Source of the DNA: Coccinella septempunctata
Taxonomy: Eukaryota; Arthropoda; Insecta; Coleoptera; Coccinellidae
Length of the DNA stretch: 64,000 nt
Assembly: GCF_907165205.1 (NCBI RefSeq)
Contig: NC_058193.1
Span: forward strand, 27,603,521 to 27,667,520
Reading direction: 5' to 3'
Below, piece by piece: positions 14,401-26,640 of the stretch. The stretch's first letter is position 1; each line of letters begins with the position of its first letter. Position numbers and translations under genes: made by a program. The notes below the pieces were generated by a model, which worked only from the letters and a program-made list of their open reading frames with translations, was not told the origin of the DNA and searched no databases.

Positions 14401-14589
14401 ATCCCCTGTACTAAGGGTGGAAATAAAATACAATGTATCTTTTTTTGATCCCATGCTATTGAGAAAAATAGCTTTTCAAAAATATATATGTCGATTTATT
14501 TTTTCTATACCATACTTTTTATTACTGCTGTAATTTCTGTTGGGCCTGTATCATCGAAATTGCAGAATAAAGGACTGAAAATTCGATTG
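11466..14589. other. Gene-free AT-rich stretch
   Basis: No gene recognised. Apart from a short tandem repeat at 13183-13226 I see only AT-rich sequence and short unstructured frames (for example 73 codons at 12194-12415). Confidence 0.4.
13183..13226. repeat. 15-bp tandem repeat, three units
   Basis: Three consecutive copies of GATTTTGTAGATGTA, the last ending one base early. Probably a replication-slippage minisatellite and potentially length-polymorphic. Confidence 0.9.
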
Positions 14590-15005
14590 ATTTACACGGC
14601 ATGCTTGATGGAAAATACAACTTTGTTTGAAATTTAATGTGAATATTTCGAACACGAATGGATAGAAAAAAATATATACTGAACTCAGAAAAAAAAGGAA
14701 GGCCTTTCATATGAGATATCACTCATTTCATCTTCGCTATTAAAAATATAGGGGTTAGAATTGTAACACTAAGGCTTGGTCGCTCAGTTCAGGAGTAATC
14801 CAAGATTGATGTTGATCCTAGATTAATTTTGACAGTTTCGTTCAGTTCTGTCATGTTGAACTAGGATTAACGCTTAATAATAGACTGAACAACTGGGCCT
14901 AAGGGTTGAAGCGGTACGATTTTGAATTTGAACTTAGAAGTTTCCACCATGCAATCATGGGTTTTCATATAATTCGATTCTGCGGACCTACAGAGTCACT
15001 GCTTA
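14590..15005. mobile_element. Family D copy, interrupted
   Basis: Homologous to the family D stretches at 3.5-3.85 kb and 6.4-6.7 kb. It shares ATATAGGGGTT, the block AAGGGTTGAAGCGGTACGAT and a CATATAATTCGATTCTGC segment. The copy is split by the Harbinger MITE at 14773-14899. I cannot place intact terminal repeats. Confidence 0.6.
14773..14899. mobile_element. PIF/Harbinger MITE
   Basis: A 127-bp insertion flanked by TAA at 14770-14772 and 14900-14902. The left end GGCTTGGTCGCTCAGTTCA and the reverse complement of the right end, GGCCCAGTTGTTCAG, are terminal inverted repeats. The uninterrupted family D copy at 3.7 kb (AACACTAAGGGTTGAAGCG) shows the empty site, so the 3-bp duplication is direct evidence of insertion. 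A TWA target and GGC termini are standard for PIF/Harbinger. There is no coding capacity. Confidence 0.8.
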
Positions 15006-15796
15006 GTTTTCAAAGGACAACACTGTATTGAAAAGGACGTTGTCTTCCATACAATATGTTATGTGGAAGTGATTTTTCAACGGGAAATTCATTTCAGATT
15101 ATTGCCTTAAAAATTTCGGCATGGATTTGACAGCGGTCTTCATGAATTCCCCTATTTCAACCTAAAACTTAAACTTTATTCGAAAAATTCGAGATCAAGT
15201 TTGCTGAAAACTTTTTGTGCCAGAAATAATCCGAAACTTTCGGTCATTCTGGTAATTTCTAAACTTTTTCAGATGTTCCAAAAAAGGAAAAAGGTTCTTC
15301 ATATGTTCGTACTTTCTAATGGTTTTATTGGAAGACGCCAAATACCCCTAACCTCAGAATAAGAACCCTTACGCAAGCTGAAATGATCCGAAATCTTTTC
15401 GTCTCAACTCTCAACATTACGTGATTTTTTTTTTCACGAAACCTTGAAAGAAATAAGGTCGACTTCTTTCGAGAACCAACAAAGTACGATCCGTTTTAGC
15501 ATCCCGAGCCTTGCGGGTTCGTTGACACCGCTCTTGTTGAACTGAGTTAGTGGGTCAACACACGGCTCTTTACCAAAGCGAAATCACTCTCGCTGTCCGT
15601 TGCCTCAGTTGCAGCAAGTCGACGACGACAATCGCTGAACGCCGTACGTTTACGACTACGCGAATATCGCACGTTTTGCGCACTGTTCACCACCACCCCC
15701 CCACCAAACAACCCCCGCGGTTCATCAACCCCGAGAGCCGAGTGAGTTCGGAATTCGACCCTTAAATGTTCAGTTGAGTTTCCGCAATTCGCGAAA

Positions 15797-15935
15797 ATGA
15801 CGGTCAAAGACTACAAAGAGATCGCATGTATTTCTGGCAAACTGGACGACGAACAGGATTTAGGACTCGTCGATGGGGAACTTCATCTTCAGTCCAAGGG
15901 CGACAGCGAAAATCTTCTCGGAAAGGTCCTGGCAG
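15797..15935 (+). CDS. Candidate first coding exon A, gene unknown
   Basis: The frame opens with ATG at 15797 (MTVKDYKEIACISGKL) and runs 46 codons plus one base to a donor, GGCAG|GTAAAT, at 15935/15936, so it ends in phase 1. The peptide is acidic and hydrophilic (DDEQDLG, KGDSENLL) with no membrane segment or signal peptide. The CpG-rich leader at about 15480-15796 would be the 5' UTR and promoter region. The ATG context (CGAAAATG) is good for an insect. I do not recognise the protein. It shares its donor phase and strand with the exon at 33605-33680, so the two could be alternative starts of one gene. If the frame instead continued past the donor it would stop at 62 codons. Confidence 0.55.
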
Positions 15936-17225
15936 GTAAATTTTCAAGTTTTTCTACCTACGTAGTACGTTGTTACCAAAAATAACAGCGTCTTTGACAT
16001 TTTGGCTCGGGGAATGGATTGTGTTTCATCCCTGACCTGTCTTAACCTCATTCTGTGGCTATTTTTCTTAAAGATCGACAGGTCTAATTGGAGGTGATCC
16101 GTTCCCGATTGCATTAGAAATAGATCCAAAGCCTTGAGTTCACAATAAATTTCGCTGAGTCAATGAACAACTTAATAGATTTGTCATCTCTGATCTTCAC
16201 TTGAACTTTGGAAGAACAAATCATTATTTCATGATCCCTCCTAAAAATTAAAGACGATTTTAAGATATTCGATAATATTTTTCTTCATTATTTTCCCCAT
16301 TGCAAGTTTTGAATTCCATTTCCCTTATTGTAAAAGAGCGCTAGCTAGCCTCCGCTCGAGGAGCCGACGCTCGTTTTCACTTTTCGGTCCCCGCTAGCAA
16401 AATAAGCAACAATCTAGGCCAATCATGCTGCCGCGCGAGGCTAGTACGTTGCCCCTCGTCCTTCCTTGCAATTTCCATCTCGCTCTCAGCCTCGATCTGT
16501 CTCACTCTCGTTCACTCACTTTTAAATTCACAAACAGCGCGAGGTTCGCAGATTCATGTCACTATCGATAGTCTCGCCCCGGGTAGCTGCGAACGAGCAA
16601 AGGATCGCCTATAGGTCCGCCTTTTGCCGTTGCGAACCTCGAGGTCGTTGCCGCCCCGTGCCGAGACTAGTTCGTTCACCTTACTTCGCTGTCCGTTCGA
16701 ATCTGGGGCAAGATGAAATAAGTAGAGGTTGAATGCGAAAACAGCACATGTGCTCGGGCGTTTGGCCAATAGCGGAGCCGCGTTGCCCCACCATTTAACC
16801 TCGAACGGTGGAGTTCAACGCACTGACCGCTAAATAGGTTACCTGACAGAATTCGCGAACGATTTGCCACATAACTCGTCGTGGTATGGGCTAATGCCTG
16901 GTATACAGGGTGTTTTCAGCAGGTAGTTTGCCTAACGGACGCATACTCTTGGAGCTCGGTTATTTATCGAACCGGAAATGAATAGCTCGGTCGATAGCGT
17001 TACTTTTTACTGTAAGAGCTGATTTAGATAGCCTTCTTCGAATTGGCTTAACCAGAAAGGGGAGAAATTTGGGTCCTCAGACCCCTAATACCTCATCACC
17101 ATTAGTGCCGTCGGGTTTGATCTGTATTGAATATGCTTCATTCTTGTTTTAGGGTGTGCAATTATGTACTTCGTCTGAGATTTGGGGTGTGAAAAATTGG
17201 GCGGCTACACCACAAAAATATCAAT

Positions 17226-17393
17226 GGGAGCGCCCACCAAAGTAGCGTAGCAATGACATGGCACATACATGACAAAGGCGATTCGTAATTTTCAGATATC
17301 GCACATCTAAGTGAAGTGTCAGTTATTATTATGCATCGCTTTGGTCATGTATGTGCCATGTCAGAGTTTCCCTACTTTGGTGGGCGCTCTCCC
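17226..17393. mobile_element. Palindromic MITE, family E, copy 1
   Basis: About 168 bp and almost wholly palindromic. The left arm begins GGGAGCGCCCACCAAAGTAG and the right arm ends CTACTTTGGTGGGCGCTCTC. Inner arms share ATGACATGGCACATACATGA. It is closely related to 32590-32748, which carries an apparent target duplication; none is clear here. Non-coding. Confidence 0.75.
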
Positions 17394-19845
17394 TTACGAA
17401 AAGCTTTGAAAATACGTCAGTGCTTTCTACTTTTTCGGGCTCGCTACCTTGGAAACGATTAGGCTTAAAGCCTAACTTTTTTGCTCCAACGCTCTCTGGT
17501 TTTTGGGAATGTGATATTCAGCTGCAAATTTGCATCTTGCCAGAAGTAAGGGTTGTTTTGAGAAGTAACCAGTAGAAACACTAGTAATTGGAATAGTAGG
17601 CCGATGAGCTTAGTATAGAATGAGTATCTGATATTATGAGCATAAGAAAAAGGTAACCAATCTGTGTAGCCAGCTATGATCCAATTGTTTTGGGAAAGTC
17701 AATGCCTACTCTTCAATAAAGCTCCAAAGAGGCATAACGCGTGTTCGGAGACATAATCATATGCTAATTTCTCATTTATGTTCGCCTCAGAGCACAAAAT
17801 CAGCAGGAAATCAATCTATATAAAGCACTTTCTAGCGGCGTTTTCTCCACACAGCTTCTGGACTTGAAATCTCCATTTCCAAATCTTCAATTCCTCATTC
17901 ATCTGAATATACCATCTAAGATGAACCCATGACCGTCGTTGGGCTATGCAATGTTTCCTACGCTAATGCGCTCACGTCTCAGAAGGTGAAAGTAACGAAA
18001 TGATAGCAATTTTACTTTTGCAAAACGGGTTTTCACTTTCGCGATATCGTCACATGTATAAATCTCACTCAATTTCGTGATATAATACTTTCCTTTACGG
18101 TGTTCGTTATGTTAATATGACGAGATAATAACTGTTTGTTTGCCCAGGCCCGAAGGTACAGTATGCTCTGAAGGATTCCTGACAGGTTAATTACAAGATG
18201 CCCTGGCCTTCGAATTTGACCCGTGAAGGGTTATGTTATACAGCCTGTCCTGTCATCCTAATAATTTATTCAAGGGTAGCATTCACTTACCGTCTGTTCC
18301 GATATTCCTGAACAGTACTGTCAGTATTTCAGAGACGATGCCTATTGGCCCAGTCGTTCGAGTTCTATTGTTATTCAATTGCTGGCCAGTAAAACCAGCA
18401 ATATCGGAACAGGCCCTTAAACTCAAATGAACGGTTAAAATTGAGATGGCTTTATAAATTGCTGCCTCAGTTGACAAAATCTCGGTTGAAAGGCTCATTT
18501 CGCAGGTTGTCATCTAATACCGCCGTAATCCTCCTAACGAGGAGCCTAAGCACTATACAAATTCGAGATTTAACCTATTCGCGCGTCAAAACCAGGTCAT
18601 AGAGCTCCCCGAAAGAGGCTAGTGCGTTGATCCTGCATGGGGTCGCCGAAGCTAGCCGCGCTCGGGGTACACGCGAATGCTCGCCACTTCGCTACAGATC
18701 GCAATCGAGGCCAACGGCGCCCCGAACGAGGCTAGGGCATTGCCTTCGCTATTTTGAGGTCGCCAATCTCACAATATATATTCGCTAATGTTCATTTCAC
18801 TTTATCATGGCCATTTCGGCGATTGTAAATGGCTCGTTCGGCTTACCGTAGAATTAGATAATGCAAGTGTTTCTTTGAGTTTTATCGTATGGAATAATTA
18901 TTATATTTGTTATTCACTTAAGATAGCTATGGGTGATTTTGTTTTTGAGTTATGCATTCGTGATGTAAGATAAGGATATTTTTGGAGCGTGGCTTATGGC
19001 TGGATATGAGTCAGGTCTTCGGATTGGATGAGATAGATGTTTCATTATTTCCGATAATTCCTTTGGAATCGAGCAAGCAATAAGAAACAGGGTGTCCAAC
19101 TAATACACTTATACTTTGTAACCCATCGCACAATGATCAGTACTTCTTTACAAGCGTCAGCTCCTGCAAAGCCTAAAGGCCCTAAAGCGCCCTAAATTTT
19201 CCACAAATTTTTTCAGAATTTGAGGGAATTTTTTTTCTGTATGAGCGTGTGTTTGTTGTCAGCGCTCCGCAGGTTGCAAAAATCGTGATGCAGCCACATC
19301 CTACGTAAAAAAATTGGACATTTTTCTATACGATTTCTTTATTTCAGAAGATGCTCAAATAAATAGGTGGATTTGTTTTATTCAGATTACTACACGGTTC
19401 GCCTGTTAGTTAGTATTTGGTTGTTTGTTCATATCAAGAAACGAAAAAGATTTTTGGTATTAATAAGAGTTTTAATGAACTCATGAAACACCTTACTTCT
19501 AGTGCTTGTAAATTCTCTGAATTGAAGTAACTGTATTTAGTCTACCGAATTATTGAAATAATGTATTGGTCAATGATTCATTGAAGAAGAATTTACGCGA
19601 TTAATTCACCTAATTTAACGAATTTAATTTACAGTCTTTTCTCTGTTGCTTTTCTACCTTTTTCTTTCAATGTTATCCTTCATTGATTACGTATGAAAAT
19701 TCATGTTTCTTAACTTGAGAATGAATGCTTTCATTTATCCTCTTGTTTAAATGCTCTCTCTATCTCTAAGAAGCCAATTTTCAGGAGTTATTAATTTTCA
19801 TCATTGTGGCCTTCTTCATAGTAATGAAAGAAATATAACCTGTAG

Positions 19846-19870
19846 TAACCTAACCTAACCTAACCTAACC
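19846..19870. repeat. Interstitial telomere-like (CCTAA)5
   Basis: Five consecutive units of TAACC, the complement of the insect telomeric unit TTAGG. It is far too short to be a telomere. It is probably an interstitial repeat left by repair or a target-primed insertion. It supports, weakly, an insect source. Confidence 0.8.
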
Positions 19871-22139
19871 TATAGTAGCAATCAGGTCTCATTAAAATTC
19901 ACACTATAATTAGTCCAGTCATATTCTACGAACTGGTATATTTTTATGAACATATATTGACAGAGCCAAAAATGAAAAACGAGCACTTTCAAGTGTAAGA
20001 TTTCACTTCTCAATCTTTGCGAACAACTCTGGTGTACGCCTATGAGTATATTTTAAGTCGATAGCGAAAGTGATTTGTTCGTTCACTGAGACTGAGACGG
20101 GAAAAATGGCCAATGACCGACTGTACTCAATCGTTCACTTTCTTCTCTACACTCATTCGAGAATAGGTACTTTCACTCTTTCGCAGTCGGTCCACTCGAT
20201 GACGAGGATTCATTGAACCCGTGGCTATTCTACCTTGAAAAATTTAGGTTAATTTCCTTCAGATGCGTCAAACTATTCCGTAATCGGTTTTGCGATGACG
20301 TGTTTTACGGTCCCATCGATTTGAAATACATACTGCAAAACCGGCTTAAAAATGTTCTACAAGCGCCCAGCTATTATTGTGGTACTCTTTCAACTATATA
20401 ATTATCATCTCTGTCGTTTTGGATCATTAGTTTAGTTTGAGCCAGTTCACAGCGAGAGAAAATGAATAAAACTATGTAACTGGTATAAATCAAGCAAGTT
20501 TCACAGTATTTTGGAACTTGGATAAATCAATAGCTACCAAAAATTTTTTTATCTGCTTCGATACAATCGATATCCCGGATTTCTCGAAAGGCGCTTGAAC
20601 CCTAACTCTGTTTGTTCAGTTGATCAAATTATGTAAAACATGTTCGATTGTACTGGCTTATCTTCAAGATCAAGACCAATCAACAATCAGACTATGAGTC
20701 AAGGGTTCCATATTCATTATGAAGTTCAATAACCCATTTTGTCCATACTCATCATTGTTTCACTTTGAACTTAGTGTTGTCGTATGATCGATTTTTGGGC
20801 GAATAATAACTGATGTTTTATCTCATTTGGAGTTCACAAACTCATTCACAAAAGGAATAATTTGGCAGATAAGGTGGAGGATGAAATTTATTGCTACTGA
20901 CTTTTTTCATGATACACAAAAAAATTCTTCCTGCTTCCCAGAGTTAGTTCAATGTATTACAATCACAATCCCTATCGCCCACAAACTCTGTAGTATCTTT
21001 GAGTTGATTGCCAAGGATTCATTCATGCAAGTTGATTCATTATTTTCGAACAAAGAGTAGGTATATGACGGCCAAAGTGCTGCCCAATCCAGTATAACCT
21101 TCATCCATTGTCGTCGTTTTGACGTGCTCCAGTTATCCTTATAAAAGCCCTTTCAAGTCACTTTTTAGGCTTTGATTTAAATACCTCATTCTCTACCAAT
21201 ATAGTGAGATTCATTTCTAGAGGAACGTGTTTATGTATACTGGATACACTCCGATGTTCTAAACACTGGATCCTACTCTTCTCTTCCTTAGAAAATACAT
21301 CTTTGATGGAAGATGCAATATGAAATTCTGAGATCAAATCTGCCCAGACGGTACAGAGCAAATCCCACTGTAAATCAACCTCTTTCCTTTCGTGCAGAAT
21401 GAAATGCATTCCGCATCCGAACCAGGTTAAAGCTCCGCGCTTTGCATTTTACTACATGCATGTAGTTAGGTTAGGTCGCGTACGGTAATGGAGAGTACAT
21501 CGCCCTTCCGGCGTAGAGGGCGCTGACTGCTGAACGGCCTTTCGAAAGAGCGCCTCGACGCCCGATTGCAAGTTCCACAGTTAATGAGCCGTTCCAATTA
21601 GGAAGGATGTGGGGGCCTTCTTCACGAGCACAAGTCATCGCACTCTGGAGTTCATTCGATATGTTAGGCGTCCTTCTGGAACAGTTGTGTGATCCGTTTT
21701 ATGGGGACTACCTCAAGAGATGAGGCTAGTAAGTAGGGAACGAAAATAGCTTATTTATTGAGCACAACTCAAGAATGTTTTGGGGATCATCGAGAGATAT
21801 TTCAACGAGCAAATTATTTTCGAAAAACATTCTTCAAATCTTTTCACCAGTAATGCATTCTTCAAGAATATGTTGATGGTCTATCAATATGTTGTTCAAA
21901 CAAACTTACATCTGCTTATATCATGTGGAGATGTTTATTTCAGGACTTTCAACTCGACTAGTTTTCTATTTCCTCACCTGCTTTAGTTTTTTTCGCTATG
22001 GCATGAGAAAATTTACAGCTAGGTTAACTTTTGATGTATGTTTAATGAATGATATTATGTGTTCTCATGTTGGCCAAATTGTTTCATGCGTCAAGCAAAT
22101 TATAAGAGAATTTCTATCTGTGGGACAGAAAAAAAAACA

Positions 22140-23315
22140 TTACCAGAAGCTCAAGTACACAGCTAGGTGGATTAAGGATTCAGGACAAATCAATCGCAAG
22201 CAACTCCAATTGCTGTATGTCATTCCTTTAAGTTTTGGAAGGAAACACAAGCCACTTTCCAAAATTCATAGAACCACTTGCTCAAAGCAGCCATGTGACA
22301 TGGAATTGCTACAAGATTCCCTTCCATTTCTCAAATGATTCAGAAAGAGAGAGTGTATACAGGGACCTTTCTAAATCACAGAGGACTCCAAAACAAAATA
22401 CGGTTATATGGTCTAGGCAAGTGTGACTCCAAAGTCCATCAACCTATGTGCCAGGCATTTTCTAGAAAAGGATAGCATTGGAATTAACATTGAATCAAAT
22501 CGATCGAACAGTCATCTCCTTCATTAGGCAGCAGACTGCAACTCATCTGGATACAAGAACACTCTGGCATCAGAGGCAGCAGATGATCTGGCCAGCAAAG
22601 ACGCTAGTGTAGCTGATTGGTCCAGAACCAGTCATTGGTATTCCAACTCCAATTACAGATTGATGTAACCCAGAGTCTTTGAGTATTGGGTTGTGCTTCT
22701 CCCAAGAACTATTCAGACTGTCCACCAAATACACCAAATTCAGTCTAGATCCTACACAAACTTGGTATTGTCGATCAATTCTGATGAAGACCCCTAGGGG
22801 TTGATGACAAGACTACTGATCACATCCTTTGAGATTGCCCCATGGCAGGGTTTAAACTTGGTGAATTTGGTACTTCAGAGGAGCTCAGAAAGTACAGACT
22901 GTCACTTGTGGTGTTTGTAATCCATAAGTATCCAACAAATATAACCAGTTCAGATACTGGTATCTTTTCATCCCTTTTGGTTCAAGCAAATTTACGACTA
23001 TCATTCAGATAGATATGTCGGCTTTGAGACACACATGTTGTGAATAATTCGAGGAAATAGGTCTATCGAAATTTCAACTTACAAGGTCTTTTAAGGAATC
23101 AAGTCTTGACTGTTTTAGATGTGAGGTGTTACTTGCTTTTAGCTAGAATATTGTTACCATATTTGTGAACTTCATTGTTTTGTTTGTGATTTACTGATAT
23201 GTATATGTTTATTTTATGGTTGTAATTATTGTTCGATTTGTTTTTCAAATGGGTTGTACCGTTCAATGTACTGAGCAATGCTCATATTAATAAATAAAAA
23301 AATTAATAAATAAAT
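22140..23315 (+). mobile_element. 3' fragment of a non-LTR retrotransposon (Jockey/R1 type), decayed
   Basis: Two pieces of a LINE ORF2 C-terminus can be read with frameshifts and stops. Near 22545-22620 is the RNase H-type motif QEHSGIRG followed, one frame over, by ADDLASKDAS. Near 22810-22860 is TTDHIL then DCP, which matches the conserved C-terminal Cys/His block downstream of RNase H in this class. A 3' UTR-like tail follows and ends in AATAAATAAAAAAATTAATA-type repeats at about 23290-23315. The 5' border is uncertain; frames at 21889-22338 may belong to it. The element is dead. Confidence 0.6.
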
Positions 23316-24239
23316 CATCGCCATCTTCGGATCTTCTTGCCTATAACGATGAAAATTAGGTGAGAAAAGCTTTACTTTTTGTTTAGTTTATATGCAAGCC
23401 TTCGCTTCGAAGTTCCACAAATTTGACCCTATTCTGTACCGACCCCAAAGATGTCCTGGCGCTAATGTCCCCAATGCCTGACAGCGTTCAAGTCTGAGTG
23501 AATTGCTGGCACACTTACTGTAACGACAAAGTTGAGACGTGCCGCAACCTATTTCGCCATCCCCGTCAGAAGATAATTCCGGAGACGCTACAGAAATAGG
23601 GAAATAAAGGATGTAGGGGGATGCGCGCCCGCCACCCCGGGGTCATTCACACCGCCCCCGCGAGGTCAGACTATCTGGGTCGTTCCATTTCGGTTACGTC
23701 GACCTCTGCCGCCATACTACGGGTGTTATGGAACTTTTCGGATTTTTGTGTCACCGAAACGACGGACATGTTCGGTTATGCAAGACCAGAGACGTGCACA
23801 TGCATTTCTCGCCGGAGGTTGGCAGGTCTAGAAAGGCGGCTGAATGATTGGAGAACCTGCGTGGGCCCGTGATTGATAAATGCTAATCGATACGGCAGGT
23901 ATTTTTCCCAATTCAAGGTTTTTGTACTGGTCGTTTGTCTTGTGGTGCAATTGGCTAGACAACGGGGTATAGAAGACAATGGAACGGCTTTTTGGTCAGT
24001 GGCATCAATATAGGAACACTACTCTTAGCTATCCGTCAAACCGTCTGACAGTAAAAAGACGAATTTCAACGATTGCTTGATATTTGTATTCACATTGCAT
24101 TAAAGAGTATTGAACCCCTAGTATTTAATAATGTACTCATACCATAAATGAAATGATGTCGGTGGCGTATTCGCCATTTTGCAATCTTTGGATATTGATT
24201 TATGAACTACTGTTTGTGTAAGCCTTATTTCAATATACG
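23316..24239. other. CpG-rich island, no gene recognised
   Basis: About 23440-23870 is GC- and CpG-rich and open in several frames (83 codons on plus at 23621-23872). No domain or splice structure is convincing. The segment near 24165 carries GGCGTATTCGCCATTTTGC, a motif found again near 28979 and, partly, near 45713. Confidence 0.4.
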
Positions 24240-25112
24240 CAGGGTGTATTCGAAGGAGAGGCTTTTTTTTCAACAGAAGGTAGAACTGGTCGAAATCAAG
24301 CGTTTCACCAAAAATCAACTATACAAAATGACAAAGTCAAAAAAAAAATTGAAAATGATTACTGAAATAGATTCTAATGCGACCCTAGACCGTTTGTTGG
24401 CTGAATTATCGCAAAGCAGTGGAAAAAAACTTATCTCCTGATTCAACCATGTGGTTTCGTTTAGGATATTGGCTCGTTCGATATTTATGTGGTAATGAAA
24501 ATGGAAACTTAGGATTGCCGAATTGTTGCCATTATTTTTTAGTAACTTACACGATTTTATGAAATGGCTCATTTCGATACCAACTGATAGAAGAGCGACT
24601 GACACAAGTGTGAAAAAAGAATATTACTTCAAAATCTCAGCAAAAAATTCGTCTAAATTATTCACGAATTTTTTCACAATGGGCATCACAATCTCCTTGT
24701 TCCAACATTCCAACAATCGTCGTAAAAATGAGATGAAGTGGGGAAACTTTTCAACATAACTAACATAAGCGCTTTCAAGAAACTGCCTCGATTTTCTACA
24801 TTTTTTTTCACCCTAAATTGCACGATACAATAATTATGATTCTCTCAAAAGTAACCTGATGCATCTAATCCGATGAACTTGGTACTGAACCATTCATTGT
24901 CCAGCCATATGTTTATGTTTGGTTTCGTTATTGCGATGCTGGAGTCACCTTCCACAGTCTCATACTTAAATTCAATGGAATTTTGTCGAACTTCTAGAGG
25001 TTGTATCTCAGCTATCCTGTATATTGGATATAGAAAAATTTTGGGTAAACTACTCATTTTGATGAGTTCTACCTTCTGTCGAAAAAAAGCCTCACATTTG
25101 AAAACACCCTGT
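24240..25112. mobile_element. Tc1/mariner-like element, family G
   Basis: Terminal inverted repeats: the left end CAGGGTGTATTCGAAGGAGA and, in reverse complement, the right end CAGGGTGTTTTCAAATGTGA both run on into GAGGCTTTTTTTC and (A/G)ACAGAAGGTAGAACT. The right end is followed by TA; the left flank is degenerate. It is about 873 bp with no transposase frame (longest 96 codons, no domain). Family A begins immediately at its right TA, so the two share one junction. Lone termini of similar form appear near 16909 and 44010. Confidence 0.65.
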
Positions 25113-25114
25113 AT

Positions 25115-25712
25115 ACAGGGTGAGTCTTTGAGTCGTACGAATATTTTAACAGTAGATTCTTGAGGTCAATAGAAACACTTTTTTCTTTTACCACATTTTC
25201 CGAATCGGCTTGGTTCAAAAGATACAGGCTGTTGAAAAACCATAAAAAGATATTATTTTTAGTTCTATCTCAGAAACGGTTCTATCGAATGAAATGAATT
25301 TCGGAATATAGTTTTTCATTTATTTGATTAATCTTTATTGAATACAAGTTATCAACCACGTCTTTCAGTTTTCTCATTATGACCATTACTTACCATAAAA
25401 ATACCAAAAATTCAAAGAACCCAACTCTTGTAACTAAATTATACGCTATCTTATGAATGTTTTAACGTTTTGTAAATAATTTCAAAAATTAAAAAATATC
25501 TGTGAAATTTGATAATTTGGGTACTTTGGCTTAATACAATTATGTTTAAAAGATCCATAGATGTGTAGTGTCACATATTTAGCTAGTTATTCTGAAGGTA
25601 ATTTTGTTGTTCCTGGGGTGGCACAGCTCATTATGAATACTGGAGTGGCTCTGATTTTTTATCAGGGCTGAATCTACTTTTAAAATATTTGTACGAGTCA
25701 AGACTCGCCCTG
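25115..25712. mobile_element. Tc1/mariner-like MITE, family A, copy 1
   Basis: About 598 bp, TA on both sides, inverted termini CAGGGTGAGTCTTTGAGTCG and, in reverse complement, CAGGGCGAGTCTTGACTCG. The next part of the terminus includes AACAGTAGATTCTTGAGGTC. Interior and termini match the copies at 35871-36409 and 58815-59490, including a shared GGGGTGGCACAGCTCATTA block. No coding capacity. Confidence 0.8.
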
Positions 25713-25867
25713 TACTGTGTAATGATTAGAATCCAAAATTGAATGAAGTCGTCCTCGTAAAATTTCACCTTCATAATCTACGGAAATGAGCATAAACTCA
25801 AGAAAACCAATAATTATTGGGTGATTTGTTTTCTTATTATAGGGACTCCTATAGAAATGTGCTCATT

Positions 25868-25928
25868 TGTTTTTTTTTTTTCAGGTAAGCATCTCAATGA
25901 AATCAACACTTTCGATTGGAATGTAGGG
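25868..25928 (+). promoter_or_regulatory. Candidate recursive splice site / RS-exon 1
   Basis: A run of 13 pyrimidines is followed by CAG|GTAAGC, with the AG|GT junction at 25884/25885. This is at once a strong 3' splice site and a strong 5' splice site, the form of a ratchet point. A second donor, GGG|GTGAGT, lies 44 nt downstream at 25928/25929, bounding a potential RS-exon. It lies on the plus strand, inside the presumed intron after exon A. As an ordinary exon it would also read open from phase 1 and exit in phase 0. Confidence 0.5.
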
Positions 25929-26069
25929 GTGAGTGTATTTTCTTCATGGTCGAATAGACATATAAAAATTGGTCATATTTTAAGAGTATTTCGATCTCAT
26001 GATTTCATATTTTGAATTATTCAGAATATCATTGCAGAGGTTAATGGACGTTATCACTTTCGCTGCAAC

Positions 26070-26640
26070 TTCGCGAAACGTGAATCGTTAAAGTTAGAAA
26101 TCGTCGTTTTGTGTCACTACTACCCATAATATCCGCTTAACGACTTCCTGGGCCCATAACCGATATGTCCTGATCGGAATTCCAACTAGGTCCCCTTTGG
26201 GCGACGTTGCCCCACTTTCGTGCACATCGCTAATTTCCCAACGCTCGACGATGGCTCATACAGAGCGCTCGGGCGTACGCGCAAAAAATAATTCCGCAAC
26301 TTATCGCGAGTGAAAGCGATCACGCGAATTTCGTTGTTACGAGCGACGTGCGTTGGCCAATTTGTTTACGAGATGGCCGAGTAGGGGATCGCAATCGAAA
26401 AAAGGCCCGCGACGTCACCGTTTTGTGGGATCTTGCGGAATTTATTTATTTCTAGCAGTCTTGACCGCGATCTGGGTCGTAGACCTGCGGATCTGGGACA
26501 TACTCTCGATCGGCGGACTCGTTACATCATGCTTCGTGGAAGTACACAAAGAAGTGTTTGTCCAAGAGAGTTACGTGTACGTCTATTGCGGATTTTATGG
26601 GTACGGCTACTGCTTTATTCGGATTTGGGAAGCAGGATGC
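26070..26640. other. CpG-rich island
   Basis: GC- and CpG-rich relative to both flanks. Two overlapping plus frames stay open (120 codons at 26353-26715 and 88 at 26433-26699), but the longer begins at a TTG, not an ATG, and neither has a recognisable domain. It includes a GACGTCA palindromic core. A promoter or enhancer is the more economical reading. Confidence 0.4.

Larger units (their letters stand above)
15936..22139. other. Presumed intron; GC islands and small repeats
   Basis: No internal exon recognised. GC-rich islands occur at about 16330-16880 and 18530-18760. They share the motif GAGGCTAGTRCGTTG at about 16437 and 18614, with a variant GAGGCTAGGGCATTGCC at about 18728. A perfect 16-bp palindrome, ACTACATGCATGTAGT, is at 21452-21467. 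A hAT-like MITE and a telomere-like repeat are listed separately. The rest is featureless AT-rich DNA. Confidence 0.4.
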
